Assembly (NCBI GenBank): GCA_964016875.1
Contig: OZ024737.1
Span: 32,427,683-32,491,682 of the forward strand
Reading direction: 5' to 3'
DNA length: 64,000 bases
From: Fallopia convolvulus
Taxonomy: Eukaryota > Streptophyta > Magnoliopsida > Caryophyllales > Polygonaceae
In this document: positions 38,755-49,282 of the stretch, one piece after another
How the letters are laid out: the number at the start of each line of letters is the position of its first letter
Numbering within the stretch: position 1 is the first letter of the stretch
Program-made: the position numbers and the translations under genes
Notes under the pieces: model-generated
Databases searched by the model: none
Seen by the model: only the letters and a program-made list of their open reading frames with translations
Told to the model about the DNA's origin: nothing

Positions 38755-38911
38755 AATTTAACCCAAGTTTGTCTCATAATCCAGCGGACTCCGCACAAGA
38801 GCACCAAACCCTAGCGAAATCGGAAAATCGTAGGCCCGGTTGCTATTCCGAGAAAACTGAGAGCGTGTGGGAATGGAAGAATAGTAGGATTGGAGATTCG
38901 CTTGACTGCGG

Positions 38912-38918
<7 letters not shown>

Positions 38919-38942
<24 letters not shown>
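38919..38942 (+). repeat. (GA)n microsatellite in RPA70 5' leader
   Basis: About eleven GA units upstream of the RPA70 start codon, which read as (TC)n on the transcribed strand. CT-rich leaders are common in plant genes. Confidence 0.85.
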
Positions 38943-39089
38943 CGGGAGTTAAGAAGTAAAGCCCTAGGAGGAAGAGAGCGGTTTAAGCGCGAAGAGTTCC
39001 ATTGGGAAGGCAGACGGGCGCGAAATTGATATTTTGCTTTTGGAATTGTATCGTGATTTTTTAGGGATTTTCCTTTTATATTTCTTATT

Positions 39090-40715
39090 CTTAGTTTTTT
39101 TTTAATAAGGAAAAGAATTTGGGTGGTCACTGCAAGCTAGTGATCGCCCAAGAGCATCTGATGGATGATACTGTGCAAATCCGAGTCAACTGCAAGTAGA
39201 ATAGAGGAGATGCGTCGGAAAGAGCCAGCGATGTAGTCCGCCACTGAATTGCACTCACGATTGACGTGAGTGATACCCCAATCCTGGAAACGAGCCAATA
39301 AGTAGTGGATGTCCGAACGAAGCAACTCAATCTCCCACGGGCATCGCTAGTCACCAAGAACGACCTTGACCAGCTGCAAATTATCGCCTTCAATCTGGAT
39401 CCGGGAAATGTCACGACGAATGGCCTCGAGTAGTCCCTAGCGTAAGGCGATGGTCTCGGAAGTCAAAACGGACTGATGACAATCAATCCTCCGTCGAAAT
39501 GGAAGGGGGAGCCGCCGGAATCCTTGAGAATGAACTCATAAGAAGTCACGCCATCCGCATTAACTGCACCATCAAAATTCAATGTAGTAAAATCACTTCT
39601 AAGTTTTGCCCATTTTGTGAGCTTTCTCTTTAGCCCACCTCTAGCCGTTCCGGAACGTGGGTTATCCAAGGTCGATGCTTCCGCATTTTTTCCAATTTTT
39701 AATTTGGTTGTGAATAAAGTCGCAAAATTTTGTGGCGTTATTCAAGGTATTGTTACTATTGTTGTCGAAAACTCTTTTATACCTAGAGTACCATAGGCAC
39801 CACCAGATGTTAGCGAGGACTTCCATTTCCTCTTTTGTTAATCGCGTCCTTATCTCATCCAGGACATGGTGTGGTTTTTTATCCCCATAGGAAATTTGGT
39901 TGAGGATTCGACAAAGTTTGGGATTTACTGATTTGATGGTTTCCTCGGTTAATGGGCACGAGAGTAACACATGGTTAGTGTCTTCCTCTAGGTTGTTGCA
40001 GGCCTCACAGCCCGGCGGAATCGGGACATAGTTGGCAGCGAGCCTCATCTTAGTTGGCAAACCATTTCTGGCTACTTTCCAGACAAAATTTATCACTTTG
40101 GGAGGGATGTTGAGTTTGTTGATCCAAGCTAGGTTTGTTTTTGGTTCGCCTTTAGATTCGTGGATCCATTGCATGGTTGAGTACCAACCATTTTTGCTAG
40201 GTTGCCAGTATATTCTGTCCGGGATTTTGTTAATAGGGTTTATGATTTTGGATATGATGTCAAGGTCGTCAGGGTTAATTACCTTGCTCAATTTCTCAAT
40301 GTTCCGCGAATTATCCTCTCTAAGGTACTCATCCACGGTTTTGTCCCAGTTAATGAGGTTTTCCGCATCTGTCCTTGGGTTGAGGGGGCCTTTACCGGTC
40401 CAGTTGTCTTTCCATACTCGGACGGTTTTTCCGTCCCCAATCTGCCAGATAAGTCCTTTAACGAACAGGTCTTTAAGGCCTATTAGCTTGGACCATTGCC
40501 AAGAGGTGTTATGTTTTTTCTTGTAGTTTAGGATGCTTTCCGTTTTAAGATATTTTTCCGTAATAATTTTGACACATAGATTGTCTGGTTCAGCTTGTAT
40601 TTTCCAGAGCATTTTCATTTGAAGTGCTTGGTTCATCTCTTCTGCATTGGCGATTCCCAACCCCCCATGCACGGGTGGGCGACAAATGGAGTTCCAACTA
40701 ATGAGTGGTTTGTAG
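39090..40715 (-). mobile_element. Degenerate LINE (zf-RVT and RNase H part)
   Basis: On the minus strand, the 3' part of a non-LTR retrotransposon ends in a poly A-like tail near 39090-39105. A frame from about 40705 to 39662 encodes the post-RT region: VHGGLGIANAEEMNQALQMK, IGDGKTVRVWKDNW, and the zf-RVT segment IPPKVINFVWKVARNGLPTK with CEACNNLEEDTNHVLLSCP. RNase H follows in other frames (LNFDGAV near 39570, and FQDWGITHVNRECNSVADY near 39240), so it is broken by frameshifts. The reverse transcriptase itself is absent, so the copy is 5'-truncated and dead. Confidence 0.85.
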
Positions 40716-41260
40716 TTGTGATCCTGAGAGTCAATGAGTGGTTTGTAGTTGGAGTGGGAGGAGGACAAGTATTCAGAGAATTCCCTGACGAGATCTGGGT
40801 CAAGCTGAGAGCGAACCGAAGTGAAGAACGAGTGAATTCTTGATGCACAAGCTCGACAATGCTCTCTTGTCTCAGCAGGAAGTGTCTGCAGCTGGGTAAT
40901 ATTCATGAAGGTGTTGTTCAAACAGCACATTGCACATCTCCTTGTTCTCCTCTTGAATGTCTCTACAATTGTACAGAAAACTCCCTAGAGTCCCTTTCAG
41001 CTTGGAGATGGCCCTAAGCATCTGAGCTAATCCATCTAAGCAGGCACTGTCAAGGGTAAAATTTGCGATTAGGAAGGTTTCAGAGTAAAACTTGCAATAA
41101 GACCCTTTGATATGTCTCTCATAAGCAAACATGCAACTTTTAGGTTCCTTTGTGGATAGTCTCTTGTTGATATAAAACACATGCAGCTTACAAGCTTTTG
41201 CGGGTCAACAGAATTGAGGTTTGGTAGTACTGAGGATAAGGATCCAGCAACGACCACGTT
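40716..41260 (-). pseudogene. Unidentified coding-like fragment between Copia and LINE debris
   Basis: Minus-strand frames encode sequence with normal protein composition that is neither Copia nor LINE: SSVLPNLNSVDPQKLVS near 41215, LAQMLRAISKLKGTLGSFL and NKEMCNVLFEQHLHEYYPA near 40900-41035, then (frame shifted) RSQLDPDLVREFSEYLSSS near 40760-40820. These pieces look like several exons of one host gene placed side by side, perhaps captured. I do not recognise the family. Confidence 0.35.
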
Positions 41261-41270
41261 ATCTGAGAGA

Positions 41271-41495
41271 CTAGAAATAGGTACATCTCCAGGACATGCG
41301 AATTACACTCATCGCCTTCCTATCCAATGGCTTCCAGTCTTCATCCTTCATATGCTTAGGCTTCTCTCCTAGAGGCAAGTGAAGCTCTTTACTGTACAGA
41401 TAATCTTCAATCTGCATCTTCCAGAAAGCATAATTAATTCTATCAAACTTCTCCACATGAATCTTCGTGTCTTTCATTGCAACTGTAGGAACCAA
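41271..41495 (-). pseudogene. Copia gag N-terminal fragment
   Basis: Encodes IHVEKFDRINYAFWKMQIED and YLYSKELHLPLG then KPKHMKDEDWKPLDRKAMSVIR, the start of a Ty1/Copia gag (UBN2-type) polyprotein. It breaks off after about 75 residues. An LTR-like end and a mutated initiator-Met primer site lie directly upstream on the same strand. Confidence 0.8.
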
Positions 41496-41512
41496 ACTAT
41501 GATACTAGTTGT

Positions 41513-41890
41513 TAGGAAATTCGACACCCTACAGTAAGGGAGGACTCAAACAGACTCACAAGAGAAGAAATGGAACAAAACAATAAGAGAAGAGCATAAG
41601 AATTTATTAACCTAATCCGTCAGAATGACTGTTTAGGGGCACTACCAAGCCAGAAACTTTCAAAGAGATATGAGGATTCCAAGAACTGATCTTCCTGGTC
41701 TACACCGATTTGATCAGTCTAAACCTAACCTCTTTAGCTCTCTCTGTTTTTTCCCTCTTTGACTCTCAGGATTTAATTTCTTAGCACACAATTAAAATAA
41801 TCATAGTTGGGTTTAAATAGAGAACATAAGACCTTAAAGATAGATACAAGATATTATTTTCCATAAATAAGAAGACACAATCTATCCTAA
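41513..41890 (-). mobile_element. Copia LTR remnant
   Basis: Read on the minus strand, the sequence contains a TATA-type stretch (TCTATTTAAACCC) and ends GAATTTCCTAACA. It is followed by TAGTATCATAGT, a mutated match to the TGGTATCAGAGC primer site of Copia elements, and then the gag fragment. The LTR's other end was not found. GC-rich sequence at 41940-42130 may belong to it. Confidence 0.6.
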
Positions 41891-43009
41891 AAATGTCTCG
41901 TCAAACTTGCCCATCAAGAAAACTCAGCCCTTTGCCGACTCGGGTCAGGGCACGGGCGCGTCTGGGAAGACGCGAGCGTGTTTGGGAAGGCGCGGTCGCG
42001 TCATCCCCTCCCGAACCGTGCTCAGTTCCTCGAGCTCTCTGTGTACATCACGCGGGCCCATCCGCCCAAGACGCAGTCACGTCATCCGGGCCCATCCCAA
42101 GCTCTCCCGGGGGTGGTAGCGGCCCTCCTGGCCGCGTCTTGCCTCTCGTTCCTTTTTTGTCTAGCTTCTTTTTTTGCCTACTCCTAAATCCGGCTACATA
42201 ACCTCAATAATGAGCACGACTGTGTGGTTTTCCATTCTCTTATTCTTATCTAAACCAGTTCTGAGACGGTTCTGGTTACAATAAATATGGCTCCAGTCTA
42301 GTGAGTTATGTTAGGATAAATATTCCATTCTGTGCCTTTAGTTTGTTAGCACACTGCAGACTCAGAGAGCTTGTGAAAGCTCTTTTCTTCTTATTGCTCA
42401 AACTTTTCCCAATTTGTGGGTTTTATCCAGATTTCTCATTCGTTTCTTAGTTGGTTTTCTTTTAATCCATTGTCTTGACAGTTTTGATTTCCACAACAAG
42501 TACGTGATAATGTGCCAAATCATCACCAATTATACTCATGAAGAGCACGCACTCCTCCATGAAAAGAAGCCGGCCTTCTCCAATCTCAAATATCACTATC
42601 AATTATATTAATTATCTATAAATTTTCTGATATTTCAATTAATTAATTTACATAAACTTCAACATTGACCACTCTTAATCTGTCCAGCCTCCAACAAACT
42701 TATAAAGTCACTCAAATATTATAGCTCAATGATATTCACAATTCTAGCTAGCTTGCTAAGTACGTGAGCCTCACGTCTTTAATTTATTTATTTTACTAAA
42801 TGATCGTTTATATGACTCTTAACACATTCACAATATTTTAACAATAAATTAGGGATTGGGGGAAGGTTATATGTATGCACGTAAAATATAGAAAGCCAGT
42901 CTACTCCAATATATTTGCTCCCAAGCAACGTACTTGCCCCCATCGACCCATCACCTTCTTTTCTTCTCTTTGCTCTTCCAAAGATCGAAACATTGCAAGA
43001 ACGAAAAAA
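41891..43009. other. Intergenic, GC-rich block and expansin promoter
   Basis: 41930-42140 is strongly GC-rich with overlapping open frames but no recognisable domain, and is probably repeat-derived. From 42400 the DNA becomes AT-rich and leads to the expansin gene. No other gene is seen. Confidence 0.4.
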
Positions 43010-43904
43010 ATGCAAGGCATAAGAAATCCATGGAGGATGAAACACTTGATCCTCGGATGGGTGCTCGTCTTCCTCCCAAAGCTTCTTGGAGTCGCTGGCT
43101 CGTATGCACCAGGGCCATGGCAATCCGGTGCCCATGCTACATTCTATAGCGATTCCAATGGTACGTATGTATGCTATAATTTGGTTTGGTTTTTGTACGT
43201 CTTAGGTTATGAGACTATGGCTTTTCCTTTTATAAACAAAAATTAACATTGGATATGATTTGGTGATGGATAACACTACAGCCGGCGGAGCATGTGGCTA
43301 CGGAAACAATGACTACGGTTCATTAACAACCGCGCTAAGCACAACACTCTATAGCAACGGCAACGCTTGCGGGCGTTGCTATCAGCTCAAATGCGACGGT
43401 TCCAAATGGTGTTACCCTTTCTCTCCAACCGTTACCGTTACCGCCACCAATATCTGCCCGCCCAATTGGTACATACCCGCCGACGCGGGCGGGTGGTGCA
43501 ACCCGCCAAAATCCCACTTCGACCTCTCCAAGCCCGCCTTCATGCGGTTCGCCGTCTGGAAAGCCGGGATCGTCCCGGTCAAATACCGACGCGTCTCGTG
43601 CTCCCGTAAAGGCGGGGTCCGCTTCAAGTTCCAAGGCAACTCCAATTGGTTGCTCGTCAAAGTTATGAACGTTGGAGGGTCTGGAGATGTCGGGAGCATG
43701 TGGATCAAAGGGAGTAAGACCGGGTGGATTAAGATGAGTAGGAATTGGGGCATGGCTTTTCAGGCGTTTTCGGCTCTTGGGGGCCAAACGCTGTCGTTTA
43801 AGATACAATCGGGATCGAATTCACAGACCATCATTGCGAATAATGTTGCTCCAGCGTATTGGTCGTCAGGGCAAACGTACCAAGCTAGTGTTAACTTCAA
43901 TTGA
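43010..43904 (+). CDS. Alpha-expansin
   Basis: This is a secreted cell-wall-loosening protein. Exons 43010-43160 and 43282-43904 join in phase (SDSN-A-GGACGYGN) to about 257 aa, normal for EXPA. An N-terminal signal peptide is visible (MKHLILGWVLVFLPKLLGVAG). Domain 1 (GH45-like) has GACGYGN, CGRCYQLKC, and the HFD motif in SHFDLSKPAF; the Cys residues CYQLKC, WC and CPPNW fit the disulphide pattern. Domain 2 (CBM63-like) contains VKYRRVSC, VMNVGGSGDVGSMWIKG and the aromatic residues WIKMSRNWG. I chose the ATG at 43010, giving MQGIRNPWRMKHL. A start at the inner Met would also leave a good signal peptide, and a further in-frame ATG at 42875 looks like leader. It belongs to the alpha-expansin class, subgroup not assigned. 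Confidence 0.95.
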
Positions 43905-44532
43905 GATCGATTTTGGTCCGGTTTGATCTGGGTCTAGCTTGTTTGGATTCAAAAAAATTAACATTGCTTGTAGTTTCTTATGAATAATGCACTACATCAT
44001 TACGTTTGTATACTTTTTGTATTTTGTTTGACTGGCCCAAACCATCGTTTATTTATACTAGTTTTTAACGAAATTAACTTTTAATTTTAAAATTTAATGA
44101 GGACTATAAAGGTTCGAATGGCGGACATATATGTGGGATAATCCATCGAGAGGAATAATAAATCATGATCAACCCGAGGGAAAAATATCATGATCAATCG
44201 ACTGAGAGATGAGATCACAATCTCAATCGAAACCTACACGTTCGATAATGCACGTAGCGTATATCAAATTTCTGATTGAATAACTCATAAGATTTTCAAT
44301 ACAGACCCATGAATTCAAGTATGCTAGATCACAATGTTTGATCTTCTTTGAGTTTTGATGCCATATATTACAATCGAATGCACAAAATGAGGTATTTGAT
44401 AGAAAATAATCAAAATATTATCAAAATGTTGATTAAAGCATCCAACGAAAAATCTATTTTTTGAGCTTTGATGGCATTTCTTACATTTTGATGCACAAAT
44501 GAAATCTAAAATGGTTGAGTTTTGTTGACTAT
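43905..44532. other. Expansin 3' flank and Copia insertion site
   Basis: 3' UTR and AT-rich spacer. The left target duplication of the Copia element (ACTAT, 44528-44532) is at its end. No gene is seen. Confidence 0.5.
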
Positions 44533-44905
44533 TGTGAGATTTCGATAACCAGAAGAAATCGAACCAAAACAAAGATAAATCAAGCTCAATCACAAGATTG
44601 AACCAATTTCATATTGAATCAAACACGAGCACAGAAATGGTGTTTAGAGACTCACTGTTCGATTAAAGGATTGGGAAACAAGAAACAAGACCTTATATAG
44701 TTCGGCCTAAATACAGAAAAGAGCTAAACCGGTATTAAGAACCGGGTACATTTATTTAGACTGAAATGAAAATGGACCGGCTTATAACAAACACATCTCG
44801 CTTGAACCCGCCAAAGGATGAAGACGATCTTCCACTTTGCAAGCCACCAAAGTTCCACGCTCTCGAGCTCCAACTTGGCAACTCTATGGACTGGTTCGTT
44901 CCACA
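44533..44905 (-). repeat. 3' LTR of the Copia element
   Basis: A 373-bp long terminal repeat, TGTGAGATTTCG on the left and GTTCCACA on the right of the plus strand. It differs from its partner by an extra G (AACCGGGTACA) and one A/G change. Confidence 0.95.
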
Positions 44906-44913
44906 TCCTCCCC

Positions 44914-46275
44914 TCAAGTTGGAGCTTCACAAATGCCCAACTTGTTGGATAGGAATTCATGCTGAGCATGTTGCAAAGCTTTGGTCATTAAATCTGCTAT
45001 TTGAAGGTTAGTGCTGACATAAGCCGTTTCAAGGAACCCTGACTGCACTCTCTCCCGAATGAAATAACAGTCTAAGTCCACATGCTTCGTCCTTTCATGA
45101 AAGCAAGGGTTGGCAGCTAATTGTTGTGTTGATTTGTTGTCACAGAACAACACAATAGGCAGAGGGACTGAAATTTTGAGATCATTCAAAAGATAACTGG
45201 ACCAAATCAATTCAGTGGTAGTGGATGCCATGCTCCTATACTCGGCTTCTGTGGAAGATCGAGAAACAGTGTTCTGTTTCTTTGTTTTCCATGGAACAAG
45301 AGAATGGCCTAGGAAAACACAATAACCAGATAAAGACCTTCTTGTAGAAAGACATGAGGCCCAGTCTGAATCTGAAAAACCTGTGAGCTTGAATGATGTT
45401 TGCACTGGATAAAATAGGCCAAGTCGACTAGTGCCACTCAAATATTTGAGTACATGAGACACAGCATGCCAATGGGGTAACCGGGGTTGGGCCACAAACT
45501 GGCTAAGATGTTGGACACTGTAGGATATATCTGGCCTAGTGAGGGAGAGGTATAAGAGCTTACCCACTACTCGTTTGTACTGCTCTGCATCTGCATAGAG
45601 TTCCCCTTCATCATGCCTCAATTTGAGTCTTGTTGGTAGAGGAACTTTAGTTGATTTGCAATTCTCTAAATGACAGCTGGTTAAAATATCCCTAATATAC
45701 TTCTGTTGACTGAGGACTACTCCATTATCATCTCGGTAGAGTTCCATACCTAGGAAATATCTGGCAAGGCCTAGGTCTTTAATAGTATATTGTTGATGGA
45801 GAGCTGCCTTGACTGATTGAATTTCCTCAATGTCATTCCCAGTAATGAGAATATCATCAACATACACTAACATGGCTGTCATAGAATCACCTCTCTGCTT
45901 GACAAACAAAGAGTAATCTGAATGTGATTGAACATAGCCTAGTCCCACAAGAAAACTGGTTAGCTCCATATTCCATTGTCGTGAGGCTTGTTTTAATCCA
46001 TACAAGGATCTCTCTAACTTACACACCTGTCCCTGTGCTCCTCCATTGTATCCTTCAGGGATCTCCATGTATATATCTTCTTCCAACCTTCCATGTAGGA
46101 ATGCATTATTTACATCAAGCTGATGCAAATTCCATCCTTTTGTTGTGGCAATGGCAATGAGCATCCGCACAGTTGGAACTTTAGCAACTGGTGAAAAGGT
46201 ATGCCTATAGTCTTTCCCCAACTTCTGACTGAATCCCTTTACCACGAGTTTGGCTTTGTATCTCTCAATATCTCC
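44914..46275 (-). CDS. Copia reverse transcriptase and RNase H
   Basis: This 443-residue frame holds an apparently intact RVT_2 domain (LDVNNAFLHG, YGLKQASRQW, and the catalytic YVDD in MLVYVDDILITG). The Copia-type RNase H follows (GFSDSDWA, SRSSTEAEYRSMA, LFCDNKSTQQLA, and RTKHVDLDCYFIRE). It has no start of its own and was the downstream part of a single polyprotein before the deletion. The ORF ends at the polypurine tract. Confidence 0.92.
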   Translation of the reverse strand, partial: GDIERYKAKLVVKGFSQKLGKDYRHTFSPVAKVPTVRMLIAIATTKGWNLHQLDVNNAFLHGRLEEDIYMEIPEGYNGGAQGQVCKLERSLYGLKQASRQWNMELTSFLVGLGYVQSHSDYSLFVKQRGDSMTAMLVYVDDILITGNDIEEIQSVKAALHQQYTIKDLGLARYFLGMELYRDDNGVVLSQQKYIRDILTSCHLENCKSTKVPLPTRLKLRHDEGELYADAEQYKRVVGKLLYLSLTRPDISYSVQHLSQFVAQPRLPHWHAVSHVLKYLSGTSRLGLFYPVQTSFKLTGFSDSDWASCLSTRRSLSGYCVFLGHSLVPWKTKKQNTVSRSSTEAEYRSMASTTTELIWSSYLLNDLKISVPLPIVLFCDNKSTQQLAANPCFHERTKHVDLDCYFIRERVQSGFLETAYVSTNLQIADLMTKALQHAQHEFLSNKLGICEAPT

Positions 46276-46620
46276 ATAAACCTTTAAAACAAGACATATG
46301 ATCCATTTTTGAAGCTGAAATATGTCCTAATCTCTTGTGAAGCAAAACATAGTCAAGAGTTTTATCAACAGTACAACTGTGAGTGTCTCTCTGATTGAAC
46401 AAAACTTTAGGAAAATTCAAGCTAACTGGTTTCTTCCCTTCCTTGTATCCAGCCTTTATCCTGAACAACCCTCCAGATCCTTTCCCTTCTGCCACGTTCT
46501 CCTTAGTCAAATGGTCTTGTAGAATACAATATTCCTTGTGAAAATGTGCATCCAAAATCCCTTGAGATACTAATTTGCTTACTGACAACAAATTGTATCT
46601 AAAGTCAGAACATATAACAC
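46265..46620 (-). pseudogene. Copia GAG-pre-integrase segment ending at a deletion
   Basis: In the frame after the shift, the sequence reads NLLSVSKLVSQG and later LDYVLLHKRLGHISASKM, the pre-integrase zinc region. It stops at 46265. Right at the end the DNA passes directly into the RT-proximal sequence (DIERYKAKLVVKGFSQ in another frame). The whole integrase catalytic core (DDE) is thus gone, with the junction at about 46265-46285. Confidence 0.85.
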
Positions 46621-48111
46621 ATCTTTCAATATCAGTTTTTCATTGATTCTCACATCTCCTAATGTTTGAACAGATTTGGTACTACCATCTGGTAGAATTA
46701 TGTGTATTGGATAGTGTACAGTTCTTGGTTTTATCAACAACTCAAGAAAGGAAGTCATATGGTCTGACGCTCCACTATCCACTATCCAGTCTTCACTTGT
46801 GTTTTGTATCACATTCAGTACTGAAACCGATATACCTGCAAAATGGAAGTTTCCTTTGCCTCCTCTTGCTCCATAGCTGCATGATGCTCCTCCTCCATCT
46901 TGCACTGCCTTTCCTCCCCTGACTTCAGCACTGAATGCTTTCTCTGATCTGAAAGCTTTCATCACCTCCTGCAAAGTATTGACAGCTTGTTCCAGATGTT
47001 GCTCCATTCCTGACCTCTGATTTCCATTTCCACCACTTTCTAATGGTGTCTCAGTGTATCCCTGGTTCTCAATCTCAACATTGGCAGCTAGTTTTCCTCC
47101 ACGTTTCATCTTCTTGCCCTTGTACCAGTCTGGGTACCCTATTATCTCAAAGCAGTTCTCCTTAATGTGCCCCTTTTCTTTGCAGTGAAAGCACACCCTC
47201 TCATCTTTAGTCTTCCTGTAATCTCTCTTTTCACTCCCATAACCATTGTTGCGGTTTGTATCTAAAAAACCTCTCCCTGCTTCATTTTCTCTACTGCCAT
47301 TCCTCCCATTGTTCCCTTGGGAAGCCAGAAACGCTGAAGTTTCAACACTCACTGCCCCTGTAATCTGCTTTTGAGTCTCAACACCCACAACAATTTGAAA
47401 TACCTTGCTTATGTTGAGCAATGGATCCATAGAAATAAGCTGATTCTTCACAGGTTCATATTCACTATTCAATTTCATCAGAAATTCCATCACCTTGTTT
47501 TGACTGTCTAACTCAAGCACTCTAGCAGCTAAGTTGCATTTACAAGCATCAGCAGCTCCACAAGAACAGGCAGGCAAATCTTGCAAATCATATAGCTCTT
47601 CCCAACATCGTTTAAGTCTACAAAAATAGTGAGTCATAGACGAGTTACCTTGTGTAATCTGCGACAGCTCTTGCTTCAATTGGAAGATCATCGGTGCGTT
47701 GTTCTGTCGATATCGCTCACAGATCTCCTCCCACAAAGCCCTCGCTGATCTGGTGTACATGAAGCTGTTGGAGACCTCGTTTGTCATGGAATTGAGGATC
47801 CAGCAAGCTACCATGGAGTCGCACCTCCTCCATTGCTCGAAATCCGTTGACCCTGTTGCTGGTCGTATTCCCGTTCCATCGATGAAGCTAAGCTTCATCT
47901 TCGCCATTAGAGCTCGCTGGATCTGCCTGCTCCAGGATGAAAAATTGCGTCCATCAAAAGCGAGCGTAGTCAAGGACATTCTCGGGAAATCCGAGTTACT
48001 GAGTAAAAGCGGATCAATCATGTGCGCGACCTGCATCGCTTCCTTCTCCCGCATCTCTTTGAGCTGATCTTGTAATTCCTTCGTCATCTTCAACCAACAA
48101 GCTTGTAGCAA
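46579..48111 (-). CDS. Copia gag-protease part of polyprotein
   Basis: Encodes the capsid/nucleocapsid and protease part of the element. Gag (UBN2 type) includes FDGRNFSSWSRQIQRAL and MTNEVSNSFMYTRSARALWE. The zinc knuckle is CFHCKEKGHIKENC. The aspartic protease active site is DWIVDSGASDHMT. The frame then runs to DVLYV and goes out of phase at about 46620, where one base appears to be missing, ending at 46579. A start nearer the Met in MTKELQDQLKEMRE is more likely than the first ATG. This is not a host gene. Confidence 0.9.
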   Translation of the reverse strand: MLQACWLKMTKELQDQLKEMREKEAMQVAHMIDPLLLSNSDFPRMSLTTLAFDGRNFSSWSRQIQRALMAKMKLSFIDGTGIRPATGSTDFEQWRRCDSMVACWILNSMTNEVSNSFMYTRSARALWEEICERYRQNNAPMIFQLKQELSQITQGNSSMTHYFCRLKRCWEELYDLQDLPACSCGAADACKCNLAARVLELDSQNKVMEFLMKLNSEYEPVKNQLISMDPLLNISKVFQIVVGVETQKQITGAVSVETSAFLASQGNNGRNGSRENEAGRGFLDTNRNNGYGSEKRDYRKTKDERVCFHCKEKGHIKENCFEIIGYPDWYKGKKMKRGGKLAANVEIENQGYTETPLESGGNGNQRSGMEQHLEQAVNTLQEVMKAFRSEKAFSAEVRGGKAVQDGGGASCSYGARGGKGNFHFAGISVSVLNVIQNTSEDWIVDSGASDHMTSFLELLIKPRTVHYPIHIILPDGSTKSVQTLGDVRINEKLILKDVLYVLTLDTICCQ

Positions 48112-48212
48112 GGTAGATCGACCTCAAAAATCAAGCTAGTTCGACTCAAATATCCAAATTACTCAAGAGCAGTAAACACGAAGGTTATCGAAACCTCGAT
48201 GCTCTGATACCA

Positions 48213-48584
48213 TGTGAGATTTCGATAACCAAAAGAAATCGAACCAAAACAAAGATAAATCAAGCTCAATCACAAGATTGAACCAATTTCATATTGAATC
48301 AAACACGAGCACAGAAATGGTGTTTAGAGACTCACTGTTCGATTAAAGGATTGGGAAACAAGAAACAAGACCTTATATAGTTCGGCCTAAATACAGAAAA
48401 GAGCTAAACCGGTATTAAGAACCGGTACATTTATTTAGACTGAAATGAAAATGGACCGGCTTATAACAAACACATCTCGCTTGAACCCGCCAAAGGATGA
48501 AGACGATCTTCCACTTTGCAAGCCACCAAAGTTCCACGCTCTCGAGCTCCAACTTGGCAACTCTATGGACTGGTTCGTTCCACA
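48213..48584 (-). repeat. 5' LTR of the Copia element
   Basis: A 372-bp long terminal repeat, followed in element direction (toward lower coordinates) by the primer-binding site at about 48201-48212. It contains a TATATAAGG-type promoter signal near 48373 on the minus strand. Confidence 0.95.
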
Positions 48585-48881
48585 ACTATACATTTAATTA
48601 AAGCGGACATGAATGTACATCTTATAATGATTTTAGTGTGCATCATAGCATGATTTTTCTATGCATCATATTATTCACATACACCTATTTTGCGCATTAC
48701 ATTCATAAATATTTGTGCATCCGAGGGTTGTGTATTTGGGCAGTCGATCTAAATTTTGTGGTTGGCTAGGCTGGTTAAAAAAAAGTCGCACACAATACGA
48801 GCATAAACGACTAGAGGTGGTACAAACTTTCGAAAAGAAAGAGTGAAACAAGTATATAACGGGTAAGTAAAGTACTAAGAA

Positions 48882-49277
48882 TGATACGGACCCGGTGTGG
48901 ATTGCCTATCGAACCCTTCTTGGTAAAGGGGGTTGAGCCTAATCCGGTGTGGATTCCGACTCGAGATAGCAGAAAGCAGAAAACAAAGAAACTAAAGGAA
49001 ATTAGGGCAAACTATTTTCTTGGATAAATTATGAGAAAGGTTACTAAGGGTATTTATACCTAAGCCCTAACGGTTCAAAAAAAGAGTTCCGGGAAAGAAC
49101 CGTAAAGAAAACCCGAGAAGAGAGCAAAGCTCTGGTTTATAAAAAAATTACATAAATTAAATACCCTGCTAAAACTAAATAAAATATTGATCTAAAATTA
49201 TAGAATATTAATCCTCGTATCGCTTTGGGCGACGCCTAACTCTTGATGGTCTCGTAGTCGAATTTATGTCCGTATCA
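48882..49277 (-). mobile_element. Solo LTR
   Basis: A 396-bp segment starting TGATACGGAC and ending GTCCGTATCA, with a perfect 5-bp target duplication AAGAA at 48877-48881 and 49278-49282. On the minus strand it carries TATAAATACCC, then a leader-like region with the repeated phrase ATCCACACCGG, so the element was probably minus-oriented. Internal sequence has been lost, presumably by LTR-LTR recombination. The family is not determined. Confidence 0.85.
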
Positions 49278-49282
49278 AAGAA

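Larger units (their letters stand above)
44533..48584 (-). mobile_element. Recent Ty1/Copia retrotransposon, integrase-deleted
   Basis: A complete insertion of about 4.05 kb read on the minus strand. The 5' LTR is 48213-48584 and the 3' LTR 44533-44905, both TGTG...CACA. A 5-bp target duplication ACTAT is present at 44528-44532 and 48585-48589. Directly inside the 5' LTR is TGGTATCAGAGC, a perfect initiator-Met tRNA primer site. A purine tract (GAGGGGAGGATG) precedes the 3' LTR. By eye the LTRs differ by one substitution and one indel in about 372 bp, so the insertion is young. It has gag, CCHC, protease, GAG-pre-integrase, RT and RNase H, but the integrase core is missing and the gag-pol frame is shifted, so it is non-autonomous. 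Confidence 0.95.

Noticed and set aside
42309..42420. TGTTAGGATAAATATT as the start of a plus-strand LTR
   Set aside because: There is no matching CA end, target duplication or second copy in the window, so it was not called.
43335..43808. 157-residue minus-strand frame opposite expansin
   Set aside because: A GC-driven shadow of the expansin exon, with no domain of its own.
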